From the NCBI GenBank assembly GCA_003163875.1, contig PLRK01000076.1:200-64199 (forward strand): a DNA stretch of 64,000 bases, read 5' to 3'. Positions 19,093 to 28,993 of this stretch are shown here, one piece after another. The notes under the pieces were generated by a model that was given only the letters and a program-made list of their open reading frames with translations, made no database searches and was not told the DNA's origin. The stretch is from Acidimicrobiaceae bacterium. GTDB lineage: Bacteria; Actinomycetota; Acidimicrobiia; Acidimicrobiales; RAAP-2. Each line of letters begins with the position of its first letter. Position 1 is the first letter of the stretch. The position numbers and the translations under genes are program-made.

Positions 19093-19689
19093 ATGGATGA
19101 CGAAGCGCTCCTTGAGCGGATTCTCGCGGGTGATCGCGATGCGTTCGCCGAACTCGTGCAGCGATATCAGACGTCACTTGTTCGAGTGGCGCGCTACTAC
19201 GTGAAGACTGAAGCCTCCGCCGAAGACGTCGCGCAAGATACATGGATTGCGGTATTGAAAGGATTGGAGCGTTTCGAAGGAAGGTCGTCGTTCAAAACGT
19301 GGCTCTTTCGAATCGCGGCGAATAGAGCCCGTAAGACTGGCACACGCGAGTATCGCGTCATCAATCTTGATCCCACTGATCCGGTGGCGAGTGCACGATT
19401 CAATGATCAGGGCATGTGGATTGAACCGCCAGCGCCCTTTACCGAACTCATCGACACCAGATTGGCGAACACCGAGGTACTCGAAGCTTGTAAGCAGGCG
19501 ATTCGTAACCTGCCCGAACCTCAGCAATCAGTCGTAACGCTTCGTGACGTTGAGGGACTATCTACCAGTGAGGTTTCGCATTTGTTAGAACTTTCGGAAG
19601 CGAATACCAGGGTGCTGCTGCATCGTGGAAGGGCAAAGATTCGTGAAGCGCTCGAAGGGACGTTGAAGGGAGGCTACTCGTGGCACTAA
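19093..19689 (+). CDS. RNA polymerase sigma factor, sigma-70/ECF family
   Basis: MDDEALLERILAGDRDAFAELVQRYQ, AEDVAQDTWIAVLKGLERFEGRSSFKTWLFRIAANRARK, region 4 VTLRDVEGLSTSEVSHLLELSEANTRVLLHRGRAKIRE. Confidence 0.95.
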   Translation: MDDEALLERILAGDRDAFAELVQRYQTSLVRVARYYVKTEASAEDVAQDTWIAVLKGLERFEGRSSFKTWLFRIAANRARKTGTREYRVINLDPTDPVASARFNDQGMWIEPPAPFTELIDTRLANTEVLEACKQAIRNLPEPQQSVVTLRDVEGLSTSEVSHLLELSEANTRVLLHRGRAKIREALEGTLKGGYSWH

Positions 19690-19937
19690 CCAAGGAAATT
19701 ACCTGTCATCAGGCGGTAGCCCTCGTGAGCAACTACCTCGATGGCGCGTTGAGTTGGCGTGATCGACGACGTCTCGAACACCACCTGGCTGACTGCGATG
19801 CGTGCTCGGCATATCTCGACCAAATGAGGGTGACGATCGCTCTGAGCGGTTTGGTGTCGCCAGATGACCTCTCGGCCAAGGCGCTGACCGATTTGATGGA
19901 CGTGTTTGAAAAATACCAGCGCGATCAGACCGACTAA
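19680..19937 (+). CDS. Anti-sigma factor, zinc-finger type
   Basis: HHLADCDAC (H-x3-C-x2-C) motif; overlaps 3' end of sigma gene. Confidence 0.82.
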   Translation: MALTKEITCHQAVALVSNYLDGALSWRDRRRLEHHLADCDACSAYLDQMRVTIALSGLVSPDDLSAKALTDLMDVFEKYQRDQTD

Positions 19938-19964
19938 ATCGAATATCGTCGCCGACGACTCGAC

Positions 19965-20390
19965 TCACTCGGGCGACGTCGGAAGGGTCCACACCCTGGT
20001 CGTACCGCCCCATGATCCTGCGGGGCCGAAGAGCTGCGTGAAGAGACGCCGCCCCTTGAGGGTCTTTGGATAGCGAGCGAGAAAGGAGATGTGTTGGGTG
20101 TGCCAGTGGCCGCTTACGCATGAGGGCGTGCAGTCGTTCCAGGTCAGGGTTCCTGTGGCCCGAGCGCTCGACGGGGTCCACGTCGACCAGATGATATTTC
20201 GCATATAGCGGTTCGAGTCAGCGCACGTGAGCACCAACGTCTTTGGGCGCACCGCAAGTTGATTGCAGTTGTAGAGCGACGTCGGAGTCGTCGACGCTCC
20301 GGCGCTCGTCGTCGCGGGCGCGAACGCACTAAGCACTAGGACGAGTACGGCGAGGTTGACGAGCCGTGAATCTCGGTGACGCAATGTCAC
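19965..20390 (-). CDS. Hypothetical secreted protein
   Basis: Signal-peptide-like N-term LVNLAVLVLVLSAFAPATTSAGA; LYNCNQLAVRPKTLVLTCADSNRYMRNIIWSTW. Confidence 0.6.
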   Translation of the reverse strand: MTLRHRDSRLVNLAVLVLVLSAFAPATTSAGASTTPTSLYNCNQLAVRPKTLVLTCADSNRYMRNIIWSTWTPSSARATGTLTWNDCTPSCVSGHWHTQHISFLARYPKTLKGRRLFTQLFGPAGSWGGTTRVWTLPTSPE

Positions 20391-21109
20391 GCAAGCGCAC
20401 CTTTCGTAGTGAACGAAGTGCCATTCGGCAACTCCTTCTTGGCGTCAGGGCGAAGAATCCACGCCGACTGCAATCCGTGCACGGTCCAGTCTTCGGGCCC
20501 ACCAACAATCGCCGTGTCCTCGTCAATTCCCAAAACCGTCGCGTCCTCGTCAAACGGAAGAAGAAAACGTGCTGCGACATCGGGCATTCGCTTGGTGAAC
20601 ATATCGAAATGGGGAATGACCTTAAGGTGCGACAAGAGCCCGAGGCCCGGTGTGCCACCCTTCTTGGGGTGACGAAGCGATGGCACCCATGACGTCATCG
20701 CCATTGCTCCCGCACTACACCCGGCGAGCGCGGCACCGTTTTGCCACGCAGCGACCATTGCATCCCACACCGGCGTATCACGTAACGCGTCGGCGAGGTA
20801 TCCGGGATTGCCACCCGACATGTAGATGAGTCCCGCACCTTCAATCATGGAGGCCAACTCGGGTTTCATCGCGTCACTTCGATCATTCACCGCGATGACG
20901 ACTTGCTCGACGCCGATTCGTTGCGCTTGAAGTCTTCCCAGTTCGTGCCAGTGCGCGACTACTTCAGGGCCGTCTGGGACCGCAGCGGTTGCCAACTGCA
21001 CGTAGCGCGCGGGACGTCCCGCGATAAGGCTCGCTTCAATGTCGGTCATCTGGGGTAGGTATTCTCCCGAGCCCACGAGGGCGAGGGGGCCTGGGCTTGC
21101 TTCACTCAT
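20387..21109 (-). CDS. Type 1 glutamine amidotransferase-like / peptidase S51 family protein
   Basis: LALVGSGEYLP, GLIYMSGGNPGYLADAL, GAALAGCSAGAMAM. Confidence 0.85.
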   Translation of the reverse strand: MSEASPGPLALVGSGEYLPQMTDIEASLIAGRPARYVQLATAAVPDGPEVVAHWHELGRLQAQRIGVEQVVIAVNDRSDAMKPELASMIEGAGLIYMSGGNPGYLADALRDTPVWDAMVAAWQNGAALAGCSAGAMAMTSWVPSLRHPKKGGTPGLGLLSHLKVIPHFDMFTKRMPDVAARFLLPFDEDATVLGIDEDTAIVGGPEDWTVHGLQSAWILRPDAKKELPNGTSFTTKGALA

Positions 21110-21129
21110 TGAAACTCCGCCAACGTTGC

Positions 21130-21654
21130 CTACGCATTGAGAAGCCTTAGGTTCTCACGAACGTCGCCGAGATGATGTTCGCTCTCGTGCAGTGCCTGCG
21201 CCGCCGCCCAGAGAATGGTGACCTTTTGGGGGCTAATAGGACTGTACGCAAAGCGGCGCTCGCTATCGCCATCGGGGAGAGCGAGGAACGTTCGCACAAA
21301 GAGTTTCGACGAAGCCGTCAGTTCTCGTGCCGTCTCCTCGGGTTCGTCGAGTTTGTAGAAGCCCAGGTTCACACGCTCGTCACGATAGATCGGTTGTCCG
21401 ATCGCTTCATCCTCAATCGAAGCCTTCACGATTCGTTCGCGAATCGAGAGGAACACGTCGCGCATATGCGATCCGTATTCGAGGATCGACCATCGTTCCG
21501 GCGAGGGACGTACGCCCACATTCGCGCCGTTCGAGCTGATGACATCGACGAAGGCGTCTGTCGCCGAGGCGGTTCGCGCCGGTATCTCCTCGCTTGATAT
21601 GTCGTCCCATACGAAACCGCATCCGGGACAGGATTCTGAAGGCACCATTTTCAC
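21130..21654 (-). CDS. DinB-like domain protein
   Basis: RPSPERWSILEYGSHMRDVF, EHHLGDV; CPGCGF N-terminus. Confidence 0.78.
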   Translation of the reverse strand: MKMVPSESCPGCGFVWDDISSEEIPARTASATDAFVDVISSNGANVGVRPSPERWSILEYGSHMRDVFLSIRERIVKASIEDEAIGQPIYRDERVNLGFYKLDEPEETARELTASSKLFVRTFLALPDGDSERRFAYSPISPQKVTILWAAAQALHESEHHLGDVRENLRLLNA

Positions 21655-21727
21655 AACTTAGTTGTCAATTTGTTGGTCCCACTCCGAAAGGAACTGGTGA
21701 CCTTTGAGGAAGTTCACAACTTGCCGG

Positions 21728-22618
21728 TCAGCGAACATCCGCGTGAGCTTGCGAACAATTCTTGCTGAGATTGTCCTGTCCGCACGGGGCGCACAGCAGA
21801 ATCAATCGTCGACAATCCAGATTGGCGCAGTTGTAGTACGTGCTCGTGGGGGCGTCGCATCGTTCGCACGTGCCAATCACCTTTGCGCCGGCGCTGAACT
21901 CGTGGTTCATCCTGGCGTCGAAGAGGTAGAGCGATCCCTCCCATAATCCTTGATCGCCGTAACGTTCCCCGTAGCGAACAATGCCACCCTCGATTTGGTA
22001 CACCTCGTTGAATCCGCGATTCCTCATGACCGACGAGAGCACCTCGCAGCGGATACCACCGGTGCAATAGGTCACGATTGGTCGATCCTTCAGGTGGTCG
22101 TATTTTCCGCTTTCGAACTCGTGGACAAAGTCTCGAGTGGTCTGGACGTCTGGCACGATGGCGCCCCTGAACTTCCCAATTTTTGCCTCGAAGGAATTAC
22201 GGGCGTCGAAGAAGACGACTTCGTCTCCGCGCGACGAGACGAGTTCATTCACTTGTTGAGGTTTCAAATGGATGCCACCCCCAATCACGCCATGTTCATC
22301 GACCTTGAGTTCGCCCGGAGCCCCAAAGGAGACAATCTCATCGCGCACGCGGATACGTAGTCGGGGGAAGTCGTTGCCCGTTCCCTCAGACCACTTGAAG
22401 TCGATGTTTCTAAATCCTGGATATTCCTTCGTTCGTCGAACGTATTTCTTGAGCGAGGTCATGTCTCCTCCCAGGGTGCCGTTGATGCCATGCGGCGACA
22501 GGAGGATGCGACCCTTCAAGTTCAACTGTTCGCTAAGTGTTCGCTGCCAGAGAAGAATCGCCTCGGGGTCTGACAAGGGGGTGAATCCGTAGTAGAGGAT
22601 CACCTTGTGCAACTTCAT
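21728..22618 (-). CDS. trhO: Rhodanese-domain tRNA uridine(34) hydroxylase TrhO family
   Basis: [54 protein letters not shown]-terminal Cys-rich domain. Confidence 0.9.
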   Translation of the reverse strand: MKLHKVILYYGFTPLSDPEAILLWQRTLSEQLNLKGRILLSPHGINGTLGGDMTSLKKYVRRTKEYPGFRNIDFKWSEGTGNDFPRLRIRVRDEIVSFGAPGELKVDEHGVIGGGIHLKPQQVNELVSSRGDEVVFFDARNSFEAKIGKFRGAIVPDVQTTRDFVHEFESGKYDHLKDRPIVTYCTGGIRCEVLSSVMRNRGFNEVYQIEGGIVRYGERYGDQGLWEGSLYLFDARMNHEFSAGAKVIGTCERCDAPTSTYYNCANLDCRRLILLCAPCGQDNLSKNCSQAHADVR

Positions 22619-22708
22619 GTATGAACTTTATCGGAGTACCGTCTGCATTCGCATTGGTGTTCACTTCGCGCTTCACCACAACATGGTCGCGCGACGTAAA
22701 GTGAGGAC

Positions 22709-23920
22709 ATGGCGAACCACGACACTTCGGAACCTCAAATCGTTGTCTACGGCGCGAGTTGGTGTCCGGATTGTCGTCGGGCCAAGCAGTTCCTTTCGTC
22801 GCATCGAGTTGCATATCGCTGGATCGACCTTGAAGAATATCCCGAAGCGGCGAGCGAAGTGGAGTCGAGAAACGACGGCAAGAGGATAATTCCGACGATC
22901 CTCTTCCCCGATGGTTCGTTTCTGACGGAACCTTCGAATGATGAATTGGCCGACAAGATTGGACTCGTGCGATCCGCGACCAGCTCGCACTATGACCTCA
23001 TCGTCGTGGGCGGGGGTCCCACTGGTCTCACCACGTCGATTTACGCTGCGCGAGAGAACGCCACCGTATTGGTGATTGAGAAGTCGGCCCCTGGTGGACA
23101 GGCTGGCGTCACGGAACGATTCGACAATTACCCGGGATTTCCCGATGGCGTAGCGGGGGCTGAGCTTGCAGAACGGATCATTCGCCAAGCTGAACGCTAC
23201 GGCGTGGAAATTCTTCAAGCCGTTGGGGTCACGGCGTTGGTTCGGGAAGAACCTTTGATTCGAGTGGACCTCTCGACGGGTTCGTCGGTCTACGCCCGTG
23301 CGGTCCTCGTCGCGACTGGCTCGACGTACCGACGCACCGACGCAGAGGGTGAAGCCGACCTCATCGGTGCCGGTATCCACTTTTGTGCAACGTGCGACGG
23401 TCCGTTCTATAAGGGATCAAAGAACGTGACTATCGTTGGTGGTGGTAACAGCGGGCTTGAGGAAGGACTGTTTCTCACGCAGTTTGCCGATCACGTGACG
23501 GTCCTTCAGGCTCTTCCCACATTGACGGGAAGCAAATTATTGCAAGACAAGGTACTCAATCACCCGAAGATGAGTGTGTTGTGTAACACCAAGGTCAAAG
23601 AATTCAAAGCTAACGAATCAGGAAAACTCGCGTCGATCACGCTGGATCATGAAGGAAAAGAAGTCATGCACGAAACGGCTGGTGCATTCATTTTCATTGG
23701 ACTCGATCCGAACACCGCATTCCTCGACGGGGCTCTCGATGTGGACGAGCGCGGTTTCATTGCCACCGACCAGATGTTCCAGACGAACATCGAAGGGGTG
23801 TTCGCTGCCGGAGACGTTCGATCGGGTTCAACGAAGCAGATTGCGTCAGCGGTCGGCGAAGGAGCTGCTGCGGCAATACAAATCCGCTACTTTCTCGAGT
23901 CGCTCGCCGCGCGCGTGTAG
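22709..23920 (+). CDS. Glutaredoxin/mycoredoxin-like domain fused to thioredoxin reductase-like flavoprotein
   Basis: N-term IVVYGASWCPDCRRAKQFL; C-term YDLIVVGGGPTGLTTSIYAAREN, FCATCDGPFY, GVFAAGDVRSGSTKQIASAVGEGAAAA. Confidence 0.93.
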   Translation: MANHDTSEPQIVVYGASWCPDCRRAKQFLSSHRVAYRWIDLEEYPEAASEVESRNDGKRIIPTILFPDGSFLTEPSNDELADKIGLVRSATSSHYDLIVVGGGPTGLTTSIYAARENATVLVIEKSAPGGQAGVTERFDNYPGFPDGVAGAELAERIIRQAERYGVEILQAVGVTALVREEPLIRVDLSTGSSVYARAVLVATGSTYRRTDAEGEADLIGAGIHFCATCDGPFYKGSKNVTIVGGGNSGLEEGLFLTQFADHVTVLQALPTLTGSKLLQDKVLNHPKMSVLCNTKVKEFKANESGKLASITLDHEGKEVMHETAGAFIFIGLDPNTAFLDGALDVDERGFIATDQMFQTNIEGVFAAGDVRSGSTKQIASAVGEGAAAAIQIRYFLESLAARV

Positions 23921-23933
23921 CGCGGATCGAAAG

Positions 23934-24830
23934 CTATTCCGATTCAATCGTTTGGATAGATGGGTGATGGCCACGAGGGAACCACGGAATCACGGCTGAC
24001 GTCGTCGCCTGGTACGACGCGTACTCCGGATACTTCTCGAGCGTTATCTTCTCGGTGAAACTCGTTGATCCAACGAACAACAACGTCAAGAGGAATGCCC
24101 CGAGAATTGTCCACTCCAGCAGTGAGGACGCGGCGACGCATCCCACGAGGAAGAGCAACCACCATTGCGCCTGCTCAAAGAAATAATTAGGGTGCCGCGA
24201 GTAGCGGAAAAGTCCCGTCGTGGCGAATCGTTCGCCGGGCGTTCGACCGGCGGTCATCTCGGCGAGTTTCCATTGCTGGAAGTTCCATTGTTGCTGATCC
24301 GAAACCGTTTCGCCGACCAGACAGGCAACGAACAACGCTGCGAGCATCACGTCGAGCGCACGAAGCGGTGTGCTTCGGTGTTGCAATGCGGTGTACGCCG
24401 GCAGCGTGATCAAGACCAGAAGGAAGTTTTGATAGAGCACGATGAAAAAGAAATTGAAGAGTTGGAATTGCCATTTGCTCATCGACGAACGAAGGACGGG
24501 CCAGCGATAGTCTTCGACGCCGCGGTAACCGCCCTTGCGAGCGAAGTTGTAGGTAAGGCGGGCGCCCCACAACGTGACGAGTGCGGCAATGAGGTCGAGA
24601 CGTGCGTTCGCCAGATGAGCGTAGCCCGCAAAGACCCATACGTAGGTAACGGGGACTATCGACCAACTTCGATCGACCCACGAATAGTCACCGGTGAGTA
24701 ACGATGCAATCCACGCGAACGCACAGAAAGCACCAGCGAGGACAACGACAAACGACAGTGCAGACATCCCCGAGACATTACCGGGTCTCCAGCGATATTC
24801 GCGCGCGACACGAGTGACCAATGCTTGCAT
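23934..24830 (-). CDS. DUF1295 (steroid 5-alpha reductase-like) membrane protein
   Basis: WVDRSWSIVPV, LWGARLTYNFARKGGYRGVEDYRW, GLFRYSRHPNYFFEQAQWW. Confidence 0.9.
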   Translation of the reverse strand: MQALVTRVAREYRWRPGNVSGMSALSFVVVLAGAFCAFAWIASLLTGDYSWVDRSWSIVPVTYVWVFAGYAHLANARLDLIAALVTLWGARLTYNFARKGGYRGVEDYRWPVLRSSMSKWQFQLFNFFFIVLYQNFLLVLITLPAYTALQHRSTPLRALDVMLAALFVACLVGETVSDQQQWNFQQWKLAEMTAGRTPGERFATTGLFRYSRHPNYFFEQAQWWLLFLVGCVAASSLLEWTILGAFLLTLLFVGSTSFTEKITLEKYPEYASYQATTSAVIPWFPRGHHPSIQTIESE

Positions 24831-25001
24831 GACGACCGTGATCTGAGAAGATCCACAACTTCGCGAAACGAATTCAACGACGACAGCGATTAAAGTTTAG
24901 AAAATTTTACGTCCGCGAAATTGAGAAGTTTGTGCGTGACGCCAATTGGAGCGACGACGACGTGAGTCTTCGTGGTGGACTAGAGGAGTCGGTGACGCAG
25001 T

Positions 25002-26144
25002 GTGCAGTTCATCGAGAAACTTGCGGGGATGGCACCGGTCATGAACAGACGGGCCGATTACCTTGACCCTTCGGCGCCTGAATTTGCTGCCGACGTCGTC
25101 GATGAAATTCAGCTCGTGCTTGTCGCAAGTGGGCACGAAGCAGGACAGTATTGCGTTCTGGGTCCTGATCCTTGGCAAGTGATCTGGAACGACGACCGTA
25201 GCGGATTCGTGAGTTTTCTTGAAGGGCGTCGCTGCCTTCTCGTGTGGCGATCGCCAGTAGGGAACAAGGAGATGCAAGTTGATCTTCTTGCGCGACTGGC
25301 GAAACACGCGTCGCGACTGAAGAAATCAGTATTCGCGATGGAAGTCAACAAGACGACCTGCGACGCCGGGGTCCAATTGGGGATGTTTCCAATTTGGACT
25401 GGCACCGAAAGCTATATCGACCTCGATACGTGGTCACTTCGCGGTGGGAAACGAAAGAAGATTCGCTGGGCGCGTAGCCACGCGCTCGCACTGGGCATCG
25501 AATGGCGCGAAGCCTTCCCATTCTCAGACATCCACGACCGGGTGGGAATTACTCGGGTGGAGGAGTTATGGAAGGCCGAACGTCCGGAGCGAAGAACCAA
25601 CTCGTTTCTTCGAACGTCGTTCGAAGAACTCGCAGATCTCCGCCGTTATTTCGTCGCGGAGGAGCACGGTGAGATCATTGCCTTCGTGACGTGCACGCCC
25701 GTGAACGAAGAGGGTTGGTATTTGCAGGACATCGTTCGAGCGGGGGACGCCCCACGTGGTGCTCTGGAAGGTGCAATGGCGCACGCCATTGATACGTTTC
25801 AAAAGGACGGCTACCGCTTCGTGTCAAATGGCGCACTCCCGTTCTGGCGTCCGGACGAGCAGTGGAGCGACCCGAACCAATTTGGCGTGGTTGGCAATCA
25901 AGTGCTTCGCTTCTTCAACCGGCAATATCGGTTTCGCGGCATAAATCAGTTTCGCTCGAAGCTGGAACCTGATCGGGTTACGTCACTGTACGTACTTCGT
26001 TCGCGGCGGGTTATTTCCCCGCGTGTCGGTTGGTCGTTGATCAAATTGCTGAACCGAAAGATGCCGACGACGTCGGACAGTTTCAGCTGGGTATCTCGCG
26101 AAGCACCATCGCGACGAGGCGATCGACGTCCGCACGAGTCGTGA
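25002..26144 (+). CDS. DUF2156 / GNAT-like acyltransferase domain protein
   Basis: GKRKKIRWARSHALALGIEWREA, GALEGAMAHAIDTFQKDGYRFVSNGALPF; C-terminal MprF-like arrangement. Confidence 0.75.
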   Translation: MQFIEKLAGMAPVMNRRADYLDPSAPEFAADVVDEIQLVLVASGHEAGQYCVLGPDPWQVIWNDDRSGFVSFLEGRRCLLVWRSPVGNKEMQVDLLARLAKHASRLKKSVFAMEVNKTTCDAGVQLGMFPIWTGTESYIDLDTWSLRGGKRKKIRWARSHALALGIEWREAFPFSDIHDRVGITRVEELWKAERPERRTNSFLRTSFEELADLRRYFVAEEHGEIIAFVTCTPVNEEGWYLQDIVRAGDAPRGALEGAMAHAIDTFQKDGYRFVSNGALPFWRPDEQWSDPNQFGVVGNQVLRFFNRQYRFRGINQFRSKLEPDRVTSLYVLRSRRVISPRVGWSLIKLLNRKMPTTSDSFSWVSREAPSRRGDRRPHES

Positions 26145-27516
26145 GTGGGTTCAAGAAGGTGAATTTGAGGGCGGCCCGACCGTGGATCTCAGTTCGACCG
26201 AGGACCATGTCACCTCGAGCGAGTAAGCGCTGTTGGATGGCGCGAATGTCGTCGGTGCCGAGTCCGGGTATATCAAATACGCACATCACGGAAGCGGGAG
26301 GGGCGATAAGCCGCAAGGCTGGTTGAGCCTCGATGACGTCACCCGCGTACTGAGTCAACGCCACGACGCTCTCAAGCATCTCGGCGAGAGCCAGACGACC
26401 AAGCGTTCGCAGTGTCGCAACCACTTTCGCGGCATCGAATCGACGCGAGGTATCGAGCGAGCGACCGACGAGGTTGACCATGCCTTCGATCTCGTCGCCA
26501 CGGTCGAGATAGCTCGACTTCACCCGCAACAGTTCAAAGAGTCCGGCGTCACGAATCACCAGGGCGCTGGCATTAAATGGTTGCCACCAGAGTTTGTGAA
26601 AGTCGATCGTTATCGAATCGGCCTTTTCGATACCTGATAAACGACCGCGCAGTTCAGGGGAAAGAAGAAAGGCGCCAGCAACGGCGGCATCGATATGGAA
26701 CCACGCACCTTCACGCGCAGCGCGTTCGGCGATCTCCGCGAGGGGATCGATGACCCCGAGATCAGTCGTGCCGGCGGTGGCGACAATCGCGAAGACGCGA
26801 TATCCGGCGCGCTTGAGCTCATCGAGCGCGGCATCGAGTTCGGCGACACTCATGGCCCCTGACTCCTCGGTCGCCACGGTGATCACGGCGTCGCGACCGA
26901 GTCCCAGTTGGGCGGCCGCTCGCTGCACGGAGAAGTGCGCCTGATCCGAACACACAATGCGCCAGGACCTCGCGACCTCGGGCAAACCAGTTTTCAGGAC
27001 GTCGACGCCTTGGGTCGAACCCGCCAACGATCGCGCGAGCGTGAGCGCAAGCACATTGGAAGCCGTGCCACCGGAGGTCATGATGCCACTCGCGATCGAA
27101 GGCAGGCCAGCGAGTTGGGCAAGCCAGCCCATGAGATGTAACTCCAGCTCCGTTGCCGCGGGCGCCTGGTCCCATGAATCCATCGATTGATTTGACGCAG
27201 CGATTGCGAGTTCGGTGACCACAGAAGGGATCAATGTGGGTGGATGCAGGTGCGCTACGCACGCTGGATCGCGCGGGGCGACACCGTTGGACCACACTGT
27301 GGCGCCCAGTTCATGCAACACGAGCGAAAGTTCTTCACCCGAGTCGGGACAGATGTCGATGGACCACACCAGATCGTGCAACTGCGTCGGCGTGATGTTC
27401 GAACGTGGACCGTCGGGACGCGAGAGACTTTGGACCGCGTCGGATGCTGAAATCGCGAGGCTTTGTAGACCTTGCTCGTCGAAGGCGACGACGAGGTTCT
27501 GCCAACTCGTGCCCAA
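26083..27516 (-). CDS. PLP-dependent L-2,4-diaminobutyrate decarboxylase-like protein
   Basis: LAGLPSIASGIMTSGGTASNVLALTLARS, WFHIDAAVAGAFLLSPELRG, SITIDFHKLWWQPF; downstream of aminotransferase. Confidence 0.87.
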   Translation of the reverse strand: MGTSWQNLVVAFDEQGLQSLAISASDAVQSLSRPDGPRSNITPTQLHDLVWSIDICPDSGEELSLVLHELGATVWSNGVAPRDPACVAHLHPPTLIPSVVTELAIAASNQSMDSWDQAPAATELELHLMGWLAQLAGLPSIASGIMTSGGTASNVLALTLARSLAGSTQGVDVLKTGLPEVARSWRIVCSDQAHFSVQRAAAQLGLGRDAVITVATEESGAMSVAELDAALDELKRAGYRVFAIVATAGTTDLGVIDPLAEIAERAAREGAWFHIDAAVAGAFLLSPELRGRLSGIEKADSITIDFHKLWWQPFNASALVIRDAGLFELLRVKSSYLDRGDEIEGMVNLVGRSLDTSRRFDAAKVVATLRTLGRLALAEMLESVVALTQYAGDVIEAQPALRLIAPPASVMCVFDIPGLGTDDIRAIQQRLLARGDMVLGRTEIHGRAALKFTFLNPLTTRADVDRLVAMVLREIPS

Positions 27517-27518
27517 CG

Positions 27519-28754
27519 TCAGACAGCGTGCGCGACGGCGTCGTTCAATCGATCAAGACCGTCGAGCAACTCATCTTCTTCAATGATGATGGGCGTCAAG
27601 AGTTTGACAGTCGTGTCACCAGCGCCACAGGTTTCGACAATCAAGCGTCGTTCAAAAGAACCTTGGGCAATGGTCTCGGCGACCTCAGTCGAACCAACGT
27701 CGAGGCCACACAAGAGTCCGTTGCCGCGAACGGCGAAGCGGCCACGACCATAGTCGTCGGCCATGTGCTGGAGAGCGTCGCGCACGAGCAGACCTCGTTG
27801 TTCGGTTCCTTTCTCCAATTCCGAGTCAGCCCAGTAGTTCTCGAGCATTGCTGCGGAGGTGGCGAAGGCCAGGTTGTTCCCGCGGAACGTGCCGGAGAAT
27901 TCGCCGGGCGCCCAGGTGTCGAGACTGCGACGAACCAGGTTGATCGCCATTGGTAGACCCAGGCCGCTGATGGACTTCGAGAGGCACACGATGTCGGGGT
28001 CGAGCGAAGAACCTTCGAACGAGAAGAACGGACCGGTACGACCGACTCCCGCTTGCACTTCGTCGGCGATGACGAGGATTCCCAGTTGCGAACACTCCTC
28101 ACGAATGGTTCGCAGGTACGCGGGGTCGAAGGGGCGCGCCCCACCTTCACCTTGGGTGGGCTCGATGATGACCGCACCAATTTTCTGGCCGTCCACCGTT
28201 GCACGCAAGGTGTCCTTCAAAAGTTTTACGTCGTCGTCGGTGACGTTCGCGACATAGGGTAGGGCGACGAAATCCTTCAAGTGAGCGCTCGTCGCTCGTC
28301 CCGCCATTGATGCGGAAATCGATGCAGCACGGTAGGTCATGCCGTGGTAACTACCTTCAAAGCCAACGACGGCCCGATTTCCCGTGATGCGCTGGGCAAG
28401 CTGCAATGCCGCTTCGACGGCCGTCGCCCCCGTGGGACCCACGGTTTGGATCACCATGTCGAGTTGACGCGGGTCGAGGACGTAGCGCTGCATTGCTTCG
28501 AGGAAGCGGCGCTTTTCCACGGTGAACGTGTCCAAACTGTGCAGGAGCTTGCCCGCGCGAAGGTGCTCAATGGCAACGTCAACCAAGATTGGGTTGTTGT
28601 GGCCATAGGAGAGGGCACCAGCCCCGGCGAAGAAGTCCAGGTACTCGACGCCGTTCTCGTCGGTGATCGTCGATCCCGAGGCGCTCGAGAAGACGGCGGG
28701 CCAGCGTCGGCAGTAATAGCGCACGTTTGATTCAAGTTCTTCGAATGGGTTCAC
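27519..28754 (-). CDS. Diaminobutyrate-2-oxoglutarate aminotransferase (EctB/Dat family)
   Basis: YLDFFAGAGALSYGHNNP, QTVGPTGATAVEAALQLAQRITGN, IVCLSKSISGLGLPMA, GTFRGNNLAFATSAAML. Confidence 0.92.
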   Translation of the reverse strand: MNPFEELESNVRYYCRRWPAVFSSASGSTITDENGVEYLDFFAGAGALSYGHNNPILVDVAIEHLRAGKLLHSLDTFTVEKRRFLEAMQRYVLDPRQLDMVIQTVGPTGATAVEAALQLAQRITGNRAVVGFEGSYHGMTYRAASISASMAGRATSAHLKDFVALPYVANVTDDDVKLLKDTLRATVDGQKIGAVIIEPTQGEGGARPFDPAYLRTIREECSQLGILVIADEVQAGVGRTGPFFSFEGSSLDPDIVCLSKSISGLGLPMAINLVRRSLDTWAPGEFSGTFRGNNLAFATSAAMLENYWADSELEKGTEQRGLLVRDALQHMADDYGRGRFAVRGNGLLCGLDVGSTEVAETIAQGSFERRLIVETCGAGDTTVKLLTPIIIEEDELLDGLDRLNDAVAHAV

Positions 28755-28993
28755 CGCCGATTCCTCTCGGTAGGGAGCGCTCGCGTCGGGCAGAATCGCT
28801 CGGAATTAACTAGGGGGTTGAAGTATAGCCACCAACGGGTCCAAGAAACCCGAGCCACCATCGTAGTCAACGCGGGTAGCGAAGGGGTGAAATTCATGCA
28901 AACGTTAGGTGGCGCCCTGGCGACGCGATATGGGCCTGTACGACGAGAATCGCCCGCACGAACTCGTCGTGCGGGCGATTCTCGCATGACGAT

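Noticed and set aside
27405-27956. 183-aa plus-strand ORF antisense to dat/ddc
   Set aside because: Shadow ORF opposite two strongly supported PLP enzymes.
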